From NCBI RefSeq assembly GCF_900113945.1, contig NZ_FORG01000022.1:1-64000 (forward strand): 64,000 nt of DNA, in the 5' to 3' direction. The stretch is from Xenorhabdus mauleonii (GTDB taxonomy: Bacteria; Pseudomonadota; Gammaproteobacteria; Enterobacterales; Enterobacteriaceae). The notes below the pieces were generated by a model. It worked only from the letters and a program-made list of their open reading frames with translations, made no database searches and was not told the origin of the DNA. The position numbers were made by a program, and so were the translations under genes. The number at the start of each line of letters is the position of its first letter. The first letter of the stretch is position 1. This document shows, one piece after another, positions 8,768 through 17,885 of the stretch.

Positions 8768-8976
8768 ACGCATGGGAGCAGTACGCATTTGATATCGAAA
8801 ATGGCAAAATTCCGGCCTGTAAACGGGTAAAACAGGCCGTGAAACGCTACTTTAACGACCTGAATAACCCGCTTTATGCGTTTGATTCTGAGGTTGTCAC
8901 ACGTTTTATTGCCTTTTCCCGTGTCTGTCCGCATGTCAAAGGCCACCTTGATGAGTTTTGGCACATGGCAAATTGA
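8764..8976 (+). pseudogene. Terminase large subunit, N-terminal remnant
   Basis: The first 60 or so residues (MNAWEQYAFDIENG, then CKRVKQAVKRYFNDL, then VVTRFIAFSRVCPHVKGHL) match the start of phage large terminases, just before the expected ATPase domain. After GHL the similarity ends and a stop follows within eight codons. The Walker A, Walker B and nuclease domains, roughly 450-500 residues, are missing. This points to a deletion that removed the rest of the packaging module. Confidence 0.85.
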
Positions 8977-9049
8977 GCATGAAGAGTTTGTGTTCAACTT
9001 AAGCGAGGAACAGCAACAACGATTGAATAACTTTGAGGGGGTTAGCTAA
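8951..9049 (+). other. 32-codon open segment at the deletion junction
   Basis: In another frame from the terL remnant an ATG at 8951 opens a 32-residue reading frame (MSFGTWQIEHEEFVF...) ending at 9049. It looks like a genuine protein end (QQQRLNNF) and may be the C-terminus of a different phage gene joined here by deletion. I could not identify it. The remaining 230 bp before the tail-fibre leader hold only an imperfect hairpin (about 9108-9130). Confidence 0.35.
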
Positions 9050-9278
9050 TTGATTGATTTTTAGTAACTATCCAACAAGATAAAAAACGATAAAATCAAA
9101 GCGTTAAAAGGTGAGCAATTTCGCCTTTATTCCACCAAGTTTTATCAGTCATCAGATAGATTTTATTAATTTACTGCCTGTCATTTTATGTCATCCTGCC
9201 ACCAAAACATGCAACCTATCAAATATTAGTCAATCTGTACTCTCCAATATTGATGAACCCATTTTATTGATGTTCACA

Positions 9279-9351
9279 GGCGGAGTAGTATCCCACCGCC
9301 TTCATGTTATTTAGCAATGTGTATTGTTGATTAAATGGGGGAATTACCATG
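9279..9351 (+). repeat. 73-bp leader repeat, copy 1 (tail-fibre gene 1)
   Basis: A direct repeat of the sequence at 10220-10292, with 5 mismatches in 73 bp. It includes a small palindrome (GGCGG ... CCGCC), the ribosome site GGGGGAA and the start codon of the fibre gene. It probably carries promoter or attenuator functions copied with the gene start. Confidence 0.85.
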
Positions 9352-10188
9352 AGTATTCAAAACAGTAACAGTTCCGTAACCGTTCCAACAATGGACGATG
9401 TCAGAAAAGCCATTAAAGAAGCAATTGAAGAACACGCTGCAAGTCGTAATCATCCTTACGCAACGTTAGAAAATCAAGGTCTTGTCACTCTAAGTAATGA
9501 CGTCGATAGCGATAGTGAAATGACTGTGGCAACATCCAAGGCCGTAAAGACAGCAAATGATAATGCTGACACTCGCTTGTCTAAGGGTCAGAACGGAGCT
9601 GATATCCCGAACAAAGAAGAATTTGTTAAAAACCTCGGGTTAGAACCAATAATGGAAGGATTAGCTTTACCTGTTGGTGTTCCTGTTCCTTGGCCGACAG
9701 AAGCACCACCCGAAGGCTGGCTGATATGTAATGGTGATTCATTTGATACAGAAAGATATCCTAAACTGGCTCTTGCCTATCCAAAAGGGGTATTACCTGA
9801 TTTGAGAGGGGAATTTATTCGCGGATTAGATAATGGCCGCGGCATTGATCCTCACCGTACATTATTGTCTAAACAGCAAGCGACCATGTTGCCATCGGTC
9901 TATACCTATAAGGCCAAGGCGGGGTATAAATATAAGGATCCAACAACAGGAAGGGAATATGCAGGGATTCTTGTCTCACCGCCAATGAGTGCATATGAAA
10001 CAGAAGGGACAGAGGGAGAACAGGGATTCGACTTCAGGCCTAGAGACTTTGATGAGCCAGTGAACGCTCAAACAGGAGACTCATATTTGGCCGTTCCACT
10101 AGATCCAGGTGGTGGTGGAGCATACTTAACTACATTCCGTGTTCGCCCACGTAACATAGCATTCAACTACATCGTCAGAGCAGCTTAA
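9349..10188 (+). CDS. Phage tail fibre protein with collar domain
   Basis: Tail-fibre-type protein (279 aa) that would contact the host surface. The N-terminal module EEHAASRNHPYATLENQG, then VTLSNDVDSDSE and ATSKAVK, is the repeat seen in P2/lambda-type side fibres. The central GVPVPWPTEAPPEGWLICNG and LPDLRGEFIRG are the phage collar domain. The end VRPRNIAFNYIVRAA is typical of collar proteins. A strong GGGGGAA site precedes the ATG. No other tail gene or fibre chaperone is nearby, so it is probably a leftover of a separate prophage or tailocin. Confidence 0.88.
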   Translation: MSIQNSNSSVTVPTMDDVRKAIKEAIEEHAASRNHPYATLENQGLVTLSNDVDSDSEMTVATSKAVKTANDNADTRLSKGQNGADIPNKEEFVKNLGLEPIMEGLALPVGVPVPWPTEAPPEGWLICNGDSFDTERYPKLALAYPKGVLPDLRGEFIRGLDNGRGIDPHRTLLSKQQATMLPSVYTYKAKAGYKYKDPTTGREYAGILVSPPMSAYETEGTEGEQGFDFRPRDFDEPVNAQTGDSYLAVPLDPGGGGAYLTTFRVRPRNIAFNYIVRAA

Positions 10189-10219
10189 TTCTGAACTAAC
10201 AATTTAACCCACATCTTTC

Positions 10220-10292
10220 GGCGGAATAGTATCCCACCGCCTTCATGTTACTTAGCAATCTGTATTGTTGATTAAATGAGGGAATTACTATG
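10220..10292 (+). repeat. 73-bp leader repeat, copy 2 (tail-fibre gene 2)
   Basis: Second copy of the leader at 9279-9351, matching 68 of 73 positions, again ending in the start codon of a fibre gene. The spacing of palindrome, ribosome site (GAGGGAA) and ATG is identical. Confidence 0.85.
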
Positions 10293-11579
10293 CAAGATAA
10301 GAAGCCTGATGCACCTGTTTCAGAAGATAACAATCTGGTGACAGTTACTACGCCGGAATATGTCAAAGAGTCAATCAAAGCAGCCATTGCTCAACACGCT
10401 GCAAGTCGTAATCACCCCTATGCAACACTAACTGATAGAGGGTTTGTCACTCTCAGTAATGATGTGGATAGCGATAGTGAAATAACCGCCGCAACCTCTA
10501 AAGCTGTTAAGAAAGCCTATGATTTAGCGAATACTGCCAATCAAAACGCACTTAATAATAATTCCGATCTCTATTTAGAGAAGGCGCAAAACGGGGCGGA
10601 TATACCGGATAAGGCGGCGTTTGTGAGTAACTTAGGATTAGACGAAACTGTCAGTCAAGCCCAAAATGCCTATCCTAAAACTGGAGGTACTATTCAGGGT
10701 GAAGTGACTGCAAATAGATACTGGACAAAAACCTCCTTGAATCTAGGTACAGGGGATTGGGGGAAGAAGCATGGCATCTTGAACTCTGGTAAAGATAGCG
10801 CTGGGTTTGAGGGTAATAATGTTGAGCTTTTCTCATGGAATGGGATTGGAATGAGGTCAACTCTCAACGACGAAACTAATATTTATTTTAATCCTCGCAA
10901 TGGAGAGATTGGCACTCGCGGTGTTATCAATGCCAAACAGTTAATAACGCCTTCAGTGATAGTTGGTGGTGGTGGTTTTAATGCAGGTTCCGCTGACAAT
11001 GCCAGTTTTGAAGGAAACAATGTAGAGATACGTTCATGGTTTGGTGTCGGTTTTAAACCAACATACAATAACCCTCAGGAGCTGGCTACAGTTTTCATCA
11101 ATACTCGTACTGGTGATATATCAGCTCGAGGAATAATTCGAGCCGGTAATGGTGAGGTACTTTCTTTGGGACAAAATTGTCATCAAGATGGCAATGGATA
11201 TATCAGACCGAGTTTCTCCGTCATCGAAATACACCCATCCGGTAACTTTACCACTAACGCTGAATCTGAAGGCGCTATTGTTCAACGTTTATCTGAAGGG
11301 ATATATCTAATCCAAAATGTTATAGGGCTTGGCACTGATGGAACAATGAATAACATAGATATTCCATTATGCCAGAACAAACTACCATTGATTTGGATCA
11401 ACCATGAAGTCCTCCCTAATGGCTCCATTAAATTAATGACTTACCACCGTGAACACTCAGATGCCCCTACTTTCGCCAGAAATATAAGAGAAGGCTACGT
11501 TGACGGTGATTTGATTGATATCCCCGAAGGCAGATTTGTTTCTATTCGAGTGCAAATGCCTTCTTCTAAGAGTGAATAA
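10290..11579 (+). CDS. Second tail fibre protein, paralogous N-terminus
   Basis: Fibre-like protein of 429 aa. Residues 30-75 (AQHAASRNHPYATLTDRG, VTLSNDVDSDSE, ATSKAVKKAYD) and the segment KAQNGADIPDKAAFV repeat the first fibre gene. The rest is unrelated to it. Two internal repeats follow, each of the form FEGNNVE.xSW.G.G, then F.N.R.G.I..RG.I (about residues 168-215 and 230-285). The C-terminus has YLIQNVIGLGTDG and YVDGDLIDIPEGRFVSIRV, a domain known from tail fibre tips. Same leader and ribosome site as gene 1. Likely the receptor-binding variant of a two-gene fibre set. Confidence 0.82.
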   Translation: MQDKKPDAPVSEDNNLVTVTTPEYVKESIKAAIAQHAASRNHPYATLTDRGFVTLSNDVDSDSEITAATSKAVKKAYDLANTANQNALNNNSDLYLEKAQNGADIPDKAAFVSNLGLDETVSQAQNAYPKTGGTIQGEVTANRYWTKTSLNLGTGDWGKKHGILNSGKDSAGFEGNNVELFSWNGIGMRSTLNDETNIYFNPRNGEIGTRGVINAKQLITPSVIVGGGGFNAGSADNASFEGNNVEIRSWFGVGFKPTYNNPQELATVFINTRTGDISARGIIRAGNGEVLSLGQNCHQDGNGYIRPSFSVIEIHPSGNFTTNAESEGAIVQRLSEGIYLIQNVIGLGTDGTMNNIDIPLCQNKLPLIWINHEVLPNGSIKLMTYHREHSDAPTFARNIREGYVDGDLIDIPEGRFVSIRVQMPSSKSE

Positions 11580-12038
11580 TTGCAAGTTTAATTTTTCTGT
11601 GGATTGTTGTCGCTGATTCCAAATTGGATCTTTCTGCATGGACACGGACGTCAAATAACAAACTGTATTAGCCTACACCCTACATATAGTACCTCCGGTG
11701 AGCTTTGGCCTTTCTCTTGAGTAACCAACAGCAGAGACCTAAAGTGTCCTATGGGATATAACGCAAAAAGTTAAGCTGTTTTACTGGTTCACTTATTGAA
11801 TTTGATAAACCAATTCATTAAAGTAGCCTCGCCATCGGCAAAATCCGGTGGTCAAGGTTTTGCAGCCTTGAATGTATCCCACTGGTAGGAAATTTCTACC
11901 AGTGTGTCTGCTATCGCCCTTTCAATGGCGGTTCAGGCAGGGGAGGCTTCTGCCTCACCGGTTGGATACATCCGGTCTGCAAACCCTGTCTTGAATCGCC
12001 ACCATCAATTTTCTCGATTAATGGAAGGGGTAGCAAAG
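11580..12038. other. Intergenic region with phage-gene debris before the Ner-like gene
   Basis: No intact gene. From about 11830 the DNA has short open stretches (KSGGQGFAALNV; SMAVQAGEASASPVGY) that recall the Ash/Icd-like proteins of P4-type elements. The last of these runs in frame into the Ner-like gene from a GTG at 11904. A short hairpin (ACTGGTAGAAATTTCTACCAGT-like, about 11880-11902) lies within it. The identification of the debris is tentative. Confidence 0.35.
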
Positions 12039-12302
12039 ATGATTAATGCCAAACCAGATTGGCATCAAGCCGATATTATTGCTGCATTACGCAAGCGTGG
12101 TACAACCTTATCAGCTATTTCCCGTGAAGCGGGACTCAGCTCATCGACACTAGCAAATACACTTTCTCGTCCGTGGCCTAAAGGCGAGTGGATTATTGCC
12201 AATTATCTCGAGATACATCCCTCTGTAATATGGCCTAGCCGTTATTTAGATATGGACGGTAATTTTATTGATCGCAAACCCCGAGAAGAATCAAATCAAT
12301 AA
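12039..12302 (+). CDS. Ner/Nlp-family phage transcriptional regulator
   Basis: Small DNA-binding protein (87 aa) related to Mu Ner and chromosomal Nlp/SfsB. The family line is visible: DWHQADIIAALRKRGTTLS, then SREAGLSSSTLANTL, then RPWPKGEWIIANYLEIHPS and VIWPSRY, an HTH of the lambda-repressor-like type. I chose the ATG at 12039 because GGAAGGGG lies just upstream and the family starts at this point; the same frame is open back to a GTG at 11904. It is the last gene of the phage-like island before dnaB. Confidence 0.8.
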   Translation: MINAKPDWHQADIIAALRKRGTTLSAISREAGLSSSTLANTLSRPWPKGEWIIANYLEIHPSVIWPSRYLDMDGNFIDRKPREESNQ

Positions 12303-12805
12303 TATTCTAATATCGCAATATCAGGGGAATAGTCACCTTGTCTAATCAGATGTATGATTCGCTTTGATAAGGTGGCACTAGCTGCAATGTTATGGAAAGA
12401 TCAGGTGACAACCTCTACGGGGAAATCTTCTTACTGGTATAACTATCAGTTGTCTGTTACCACAACCTCTTATGCTACCAATGAAATGTGTCGCAACGCT
12501 CTATAGTTCAGTACATTTAATGTACTGCCTGATTTTTAATTATCTCAAATTCACTCTTAATTCTTTTCTTTCTTTTATATTGTTCTTATCTTATGTTTTG
12601 TTTATAGGTTTGTTCAGTGTTTTATGTATAAACAATTATATAAACAAATGAGGGAAATTTAGTTAAGAAATAAAGTTTGTTGATTTTATATCAAGTGATT
12701 ATGTCTTATCTATAAGCCTAGACTATATATAATTACTCAAGGCTGTTCTCATGGCGTATACTGATGCGCTATTTCGTTCTTGTTTAGTGGATTGAAGCGG
12801 TATAC
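12303..12805. other. Non-coding region between the phage island and dnaB
   Basis: About 500 bp without a recognisable gene. A 50-codon frame at 12354-12506 (beginning MIRFDKVALAAML) lacks a ribosome site and resembles nothing I know. From 12530 the DNA is very AT-rich and presumably contains the dnaB promoter. No attachment-site repeat could be found because the other island end is outside the window. Confidence 0.4.
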
Positions 12806-14215
12806 ATGGCTGGAAAAAAACCAACTAACAACAGTATGGCTGAACCAAAAGATCGCCAAGTGGAAGGGCTGAAACTTCCACCACACTCTTTGGAAGCAGA
12901 GCAATCCGTGTTGGGCGGTTTGATGCTGGATAACGAACGTTGGGATAATGTTTCCGAACGTGTCACCAGTAATGACTTTTTCAGCCGTCCCCACAGGCGT
13001 ATTTTTTCTGAGATGCAACGTTTGCTCGAAATGAGTAAACCTATCGATTTGATTACGCTATCGGAATCTCTTGAGCAAAATGGTGAACTTGATAGTGTCG
13101 GGGGCTTTGCCTACCTGGCTGAATTATCAAAAAACACCCCTAGTGCCGCCAACATCAATGCTTATGCTGATATCGTTCGTGAACGCGCAGTCGTGCGTGA
13201 CATGATTTCTGTGGCAAATGAAATTGCCGATGCAGGTTATGATCCACAGGGCCGCACGAGTGAAGAGCTTTTGGATTTGGCGGAGTCCAGAGTATTCCAG
13301 ATTGCAGAAAATCGGGCGAATAAAGATGAAGGCCCGAAAGGCATTGAGCAGATCCTGGAAGAAACAGTTGAGAGGATTGAACAACTTTATCAACGTCCGC
13401 ATGATGGTGTAACGGGAGTTTCGACAGGCTATCAGGATCTGGATAAAAAAACTGCCGGATTGCAAAAATCAGACTTAATTATCGTCGCTGCGCGCCCTTC
13501 AATGGGTAAAACGACTTTTGCGATGAACTTGTGTGAAAACGCTGCGATGATGCAGGATAAACCTGTTCTGATTTTCAGTCTTGAGATGCCCGGCAATCAG
13601 ATCATGATGCGTATGCTGGCATCGCTTTCCCGTGTAGATCAAACACGTATCCGTACCGGTCAGCTCGATGATGAGGATTGGGCGCGTATCTCCAGCACTA
13701 TGGGTATCCTGCTGGAAAAACGTAACATGTACATCGATGATTCATCCGGTCTGACGCCGACCGAAGTCCGCTCCCGTGCACGGCGGATTTTTCGCGAACA
13801 TGGCGGACTCAGCTTGATTATGATCGACTACCTGCAATTAATGCGGGTCCCTTCTTTATCGGACAACCGAACCTTGGAAATTGCGGAAATATCTCGCTCA
13901 CTGAAAGCATTGGCGAAAGAACTTCAAGTACCGGTTGTTGCACTCTCCCAGCTTAACCGTAGTTTGGAGCAGAGGGCGGATAAACGCCCAGTGAACTCCG
14001 ACTTGCGTGAATCCGGCTCTATCGAACAGGATGCCGACTTAATCATGTTTATCTACCGTGATGAAGTTTATCACGACAACAGTGAGCTGAAAGGAGTGGC
14101 AGAAATTATCCTTGGTAAGCAACGTAACGGCCCTATCGGTACGGTAAGGTTAACGTTTAATGGCCAATGGTCACGGTTCGATAATTACGCAGGGCCAAGC
14201 TATAGCGACGAATAA
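12806..14215 (+). CDS. dnaB: Replicative DNA helicase DnaB
   Basis: Hexameric 5'-3' helicase of the replication fork. The 469-aa product follows E. coli DnaB (471 aa) almost throughout. An N-terminal domain starts at LPPHSLEAEQSVLGGLMLDN, and the RecA-like domain has Walker A ARPSMGKTTFA near residue 231. Further motifs are FSLEMP, MIDYLQLM and LSQLNRSLEQR. The ATG at 12806 gives the family start (MAGKKP). It is followed by alr and tyrB as in E. coli. Confidence 0.98.
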   Translation: MAGKKPTNNSMAEPKDRQVEGLKLPPHSLEAEQSVLGGLMLDNERWDNVSERVTSNDFFSRPHRRIFSEMQRLLEMSKPIDLITLSESLEQNGELDSVGGFAYLAELSKNTPSAANINAYADIVRERAVVRDMISVANEIADAGYDPQGRTSEELLDLAESRVFQIAENRANKDEGPKGIEQILEETVERIEQLYQRPHDGVTGVSTGYQDLDKKTAGLQKSDLIIVAARPSMGKTTFAMNLCENAAMMQDKPVLIFSLEMPGNQIMMRMLASLSRVDQTRIRTGQLDDEDWARISSTMGILLEKRNMYIDDSSGLTPTEVRSRARRIFREHGGLSLIMIDYLQLMRVPSLSDNRTLEIAEISRSLKALAKELQVPVVALSQLNRSLEQRADKRPVNSDLRESGSIEQDADLIMFIYRDEVYHDNSELKGVAEIILGKQRNGPIGTVRLTFNGQWSRFDNYAGPSYSDE

Positions 14216-14324
14216 ATTTAGTGTCTATCGTTCATATTCAGCTGATTGATCATAATCAGTGCCCATGAGGATAGGCCCTTATTGACCAAACCTGACTGAG
14301 AAAGATCATAAAAAAGGGGACAAA

Positions 14325-15404
14325 ATGAAAGCGGCAACTGCTGTTATCGACCGCCGCGCTCTGCGACACAATTTGCAACAAGTTAGGGCACAAGCTCCTG
14401 ACAGTAAAGTGATTGCCGTTGTGAAAGCAAACGCCTATGGACATGGTTTATTAGAAACAGCGTATACAATGGAAGGTGCTGATTGTTTCGGTGTTGCTCG
14501 AATTGGAGAGGCTCTTGCCCTGCGTAGTGGTGGCGTCGTCAAACCCATTTTGCTATTGGAAGGTTTTTTTGAAGCGGCAGATTTACCTGTTCTGCTTGTT
14601 AATCATATTGAAACCGTGGTGCATAGCATTGAGCAACTTGAAGCATTGGAACAGGCGGATTTGTCCCATCCGATTAAAGTATGGATGAAGCTGGATACAG
14701 GCATGCACCGTTTGGGGGTGAGGATTGATGAAGCTGAAGATTTTTATCAACGCTTGAGTCGCTGCCGTAACGTTGAGCAGCCTGTCAACATCATTAGTCA
14801 TTTTAGCCGAGCGGATGAACCTACCGTAGAAACAACACAGCAACAAATCGATTGTTTTATGTCATTTGTAACAGGTAAACCCGGTGAAAAATCCATAGCG
14901 GCATCGGGTGGGGTGTTACTGTGGCCACAAGCCCATTTGGATTGGGTTCGTCCTGGGATTATGGCATACGGAGCCTCGCCGATGGCGGACAGAACTGCCG
15001 CTGATTTCAATTTGATCCCAGCCATGACATTGAAATCTAATTTAATCGCTGTACGCAAACATAAAGCCGGTGAGTCAGTCGGATATGGCGGTACATGGTG
15101 TAGCGAACGTGACACCTGTCTTGGGGTTGTTGCTATGGGATATGGTGATGGTTATCCCCGCAGTGCTCCGGCGGGAACCCCTGTCTTTATTAATGGGCGG
15201 GAAGTTCCGCTGGTGGGCCGTGTTTCCATGGATATGATTACTGTGGATTTAGGGCCTGAATGTCAGGATAAAGTAGGGGATGAAGTGACGCTTTGGGGAA
15301 GTGTTCTGCCAGTTGAGAAAATTGCAGAACATTCAGGGTTAAGCGCTTATGAACTCATTACGAAACTGACTTCACGTGTTGTTATGGAATATTTAGACGA
15401 GTAA
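14325..15404 (+). CDS. alr: Alanine racemase (biosynthetic)
   Basis: PLP enzyme that makes D-alanine for peptidoglycan. 359 aa, the usual length. The PLP lysine is in [10 protein letters not shown] near residue 34, and the second catalytic tyrosine is in [20 protein letters not shown] and [13 protein letters not shown] are further family motifs. GGGGACAAA precedes the ATG. It lies 109 bp after dnaB, the conserved arrangement. Confidence 0.97.
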   Translation: MKAATAVIDRRALRHNLQQVRAQAPDSKVIAVVKANAYGHGLLETAYTMEGADCFGVARIGEALALRSGGVVKPILLLEGFFEAADLPVLLVNHIETVVHSIEQLEALEQADLSHPIKVWMKLDTGMHRLGVRIDEAEDFYQRLSRCRNVEQPVNIISHFSRADEPTVETTQQQIDCFMSFVTGKPGEKSIAASGGVLLWPQAHLDWVRPGIMAYGASPMADRTAADFNLIPAMTLKSNLIAVRKHKAGESVGYGGTWCSERDTCLGVVAMGYGDGYPRSAPAGTPVFINGREVPLVGRVSMDMITVDLGPECQDKVGDEVTLWGSVLPVEKIAEHSGLSAYELITKLTSRVVMEYLDE

Positions 15405-15466
15405 CCCAGTAAATAATATTATTCCTTACTATCTGAATTTCTTGCTACTGTAACTTGCCATTTTAT

Positions 15467-15553
15467 CATTCGCCCCGGTCACATCGTTGCCTAGATTTCC
15501 GGGGTTATTGGCTACTTTCTGTCGTGCTGTAACTTGGAGTCAATTGGGTATAT
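15467..15553. repeat. Degenerate copy of the dispersed palindromic repeat
   Basis: The stretch contains GCCCCGGTCACATCGTTG and ends AACTTGGAGTCAATTGGGTATA. Parts match the repeats at 26918-27044 (core) and at 19017-19109 (right end). It is therefore a mosaic or decayed member of the same repeat family, lying just upstream of tyrB. Confidence 0.55.
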
Positions 15554-15605
15554 ATTGTCTGCCATCGCATTTTTTGTATAACCTAGTAGCAAGGGATATA
15601 ACGTT

Positions 15606-16802
15606 ATGTTCCAGAATGTTGACTCGTATGCAGGTGATCCTATTCTGTCGTTAATGGAAGCATTTAATAACGATCCTCGAACGGAAAAGGTCAATTTAAG
15701 TATCGGGCTTTACTACGATGATGAAGGTATAACTCCACAATTACAGACAGTGGCAACCGCTGAAAAACAACTAAATGCCCTGTCACAATCAGCGTCTCTT
15801 TACCTGCCAATGGAAGGGTTGCTTGCCTATCGGGTGGCAATTCAAGAGTTATTGTTTGGTAAAGAACATCCATTGTTGCAACAAAAACGCATTGCAACCA
15901 TTCAAACGGTCGGTGGTTCAGGTGCATTGAAAGTTGGTGCTGACTTCTTACACCGATATTTCCCTGATTCTGAAGTATGGTGCAGTGATCCAACATGGGA
16001 CAATCATGCCGCCATTTTTGCTGGGGCTGGCGTCAAGGTCAATTATTACCCTTATTTTGATGATAAAACCAAAGGGGTAAAATTTGATGAAATGCTGGAA
16101 ACATTCAAGAAATTACCAGCAAAAAGCATTATTTTGATGCATCCATGTTGCCATAATCCAACCGGTTCTGACTTGACCCATGAGCAGTGGGATCAGGTGA
16201 TTCAGGTTGCCAAAGAGCGAGAGTTAATCCCTTTCCTTGATATTGCTTATCAAGGCTTCTCTGAAGGGATGGAAGAAGATGCTTATGCTATCCGTGCAAT
16301 GGCGGATGCAGAATTACCTTGTCTGGTCAGTAATTCGTTCTCGAAAATTTTCTCACTGTATGGCGAACGGGTGGGAGGATTGTCGGTTATCGGGGATGAT
16401 GAGAAAGCGACTGAAAATATTTTAGGGCAACTAAAAGCGGGTGTACGGCGTATTTATTCCAGCCCACCAAATTTCGGTGCTCGAGTTGTATCTCAAATAT
16501 TGAACAACCCGGAATTAAAAAAGCAATGGCTGGATGAAGTAGAGCAAATGCGGTTACGTATTCGGGAAATGCGGACAGTATTGGTAAATGCATTGCAAAA
16601 ATCCTTGCCGGAAAAAGATTTCAGTCATTTTCTGAAACAACACGGTATGTTCAGTTATACCGGATTCAGCAAAGAGCAAGTTGATCGGCTGCGTGAAGAA
16701 TTTGGTGTTTATTTGGTTGGTTCTGGCCGTGTTTGTATGGCGGGTGTGAATCATCACAATGTACAGCGGATTGCTGAGACGTTTGCTGCGGTGAGTCAGT
16801 AA
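15606..16802 (+). CDS. tyrB: Aromatic-amino-acid aminotransferase
   Basis: PLP aminotransferase of tyrosine, phenylalanine (and leucine) synthesis. 398 aa, close to E. coli TyrB (397). The start [20 protein letters not shown], the substrate-site HPCCHNPTG, and the PLP lysine in [16 protein letters not shown] are typical of class I aspartate/tyrosine aminotransferases. Synteny with dnaB and alr selects TyrB rather than AspC. No clear TyrR box was recognised in the upstream gap, which is partly filled by a repeat. Confidence 0.94.
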   Translation: MFQNVDSYAGDPILSLMEAFNNDPRTEKVNLSIGLYYDDEGITPQLQTVATAEKQLNALSQSASLYLPMEGLLAYRVAIQELLFGKEHPLLQQKRIATIQTVGGSGALKVGADFLHRYFPDSEVWCSDPTWDNHAAIFAGAGVKVNYYPYFDDKTKGVKFDEMLETFKKLPAKSIILMHPCCHNPTGSDLTHEQWDQVIQVAKERELIPFLDIAYQGFSEGMEEDAYAIRAMADAELPCLVSNSFSKIFSLYGERVGGLSVIGDDEKATENILGQLKAGVRRIYSSPPNFGARVVSQILNNPELKKQWLDEVEQMRLRIREMRTVLVNALQKSLPEKDFSHFLKQHGMFSYTGFSKEQVDRLREEFGVYLVGSGRVCMAGVNHHNVQRIAETFAAVSQ

Positions 16803-17135
16803 GATTGACAAGTAGAAGAATTAAAATTCCCCTGTTCAGAAAATGACAGGGGAAGTATTACCAATGAGCGTCGCTTTTATATATAATCCCCTCTCAAATG
16901 CAAAAAACTTCTTCATATAGTCACTCTCTTTAATTTTTGTTGCCGTTATTTAATCTTAATAACAAATCTAATTGAATATTTAACTTAATTTTTTGGTATA
17001 AAAAATTAAAAAATGGAAATAAAGAAAATGTAATACCAACTCTTGAACTCTTTCATCAAATATGACGATGAACATTAATCTGTAAAAGCGTTATGGCGCT
17101 TTTATTGGGATAATTCTTAAAAGAGTTAAAGTATT
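16803..17135. other. Intergenic region after tyrB, with terminator-like hairpin
   Basis: A hairpin TTCCCCTGT ... ACAGGGGAA (16828-16855) can end tyrB transcription, although it lacks a good T-run. The rest is very AT-rich and presumably holds the promoter of the RNA-repair operon. Nothing else was recognised. Confidence 0.5.
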
Positions 17136-17885
17136 ATGGATATGCAATCAAGAAAGTATGGTAGAACATTTCATTACCCGTTCTCGCCAGGAACAACCAG
17201 TGACGATCGTATTAATCATCACTGGTGGCAAGACATACAAAAAATTAAGCAAATTATTCACACGGAAAAATTGGATGGTGAAAATAATTGTTTAAATCGC
17301 TATGGCGTATTTGCCCGCTCTCATGCTGCGCCAACACAATCCGCATGGACTCAGCAAATCCGCCAACGTTGGCAATTGCTCAAGGGTGATCTAGGGGATA
17401 TCGAGATTTTCGGTGAGAATCTTTATGCTATTCACTCCATCGAATATCGCCATTTAGAAGAATATTTTTTCGTCTTTGCTATACGTGTTAAAGATAGTTG
17501 GCTCAGTTGGGATGAAGTCAAATTTTATGCTGCATTATTTGATTTTCCGACAGTACCAGAAATCAGTATTCCCGAAACGCAGAACGAATTCGAATTTAGC
17601 CAAAATATTGTTAAAACTGCCAAGCAGGAAAGTTATTTTTCTTCATGGGACACTCAGGCAAATCAGCCTTGTTCGATGGAGGGCATAGTTAGCCGAGATG
17701 CAGGAGAATATTTGGTGGCTGATTTTCCACATCATGTATTTAAATATGTACGAAAAAATCATGTCAAAACAGATATTCATTGGAAGCGTCATTGGCAAAG
17801 AGCTCCTCTTTATTTTGAAACTCTTTCTGATTTGAAGAGAACCGATGATCTGAAAAAATCTGGAGAAAAAGGAGAAAGGGAATGA
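17136..17885 (+). CDS. RNA ligase family protein (ATP-grasp-like adenylyltransferase fold)
   Basis: Predicted RNA ligase (249 aa) that would seal broken RNA. Covalent nucleotidyltransferase motifs are in order: motif I EKLDGEN with adenylated Lys45, a motif III-like IEIFGENLY with Glu94, motif IV MEGIVSRD with Glu182, and motif V VFKYVRKNH with Lys203. No extra domain is visible. Its stop overlaps the start of the next gene (ATGA), so ligase and end-healing enzyme are translated together. This supports a joint job in RNA repair. The pair lies between tyrB and uvrA, where E. coli has aphA-yjbQ-yjbR, so it is an accessory insertion. The in vivo substrate is unknown. Confidence 0.85.
   Translation: MDMQSRKYGRTFHYPFSPGTTSDDRINHHWWQDIQKIKQIIHTEKLDGENNCLNRYGVFARSHAAPTQSAWTQQIRQRWQLLKGDLGDIEIFGENLYAIHSIEYRHLEEYFFVFAIRVKDSWLSWDEVKFYAALFDFPTVPEISIPETQNEFEFSQNIVKTAKQESYFSSWDTQANQPCSMEGIVSRDAGEYLVADFPHHVFKYVRKNHVKTDIHWKRHWQRAPLYFETLSDLKRTDDLKKSGEKGERE

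Noticed and set aside
9111..9314. 67-codon frame before the first fibre gene
   Set aside because: It runs through the leader palindrome shared with 10220-10292 and has no ribosome site or similarity.
12354..12506. 50-codon frame between the Ner-like gene and dnaB
   Set aside because: No ribosome site and no recognisable family; noted only within the gap entry.
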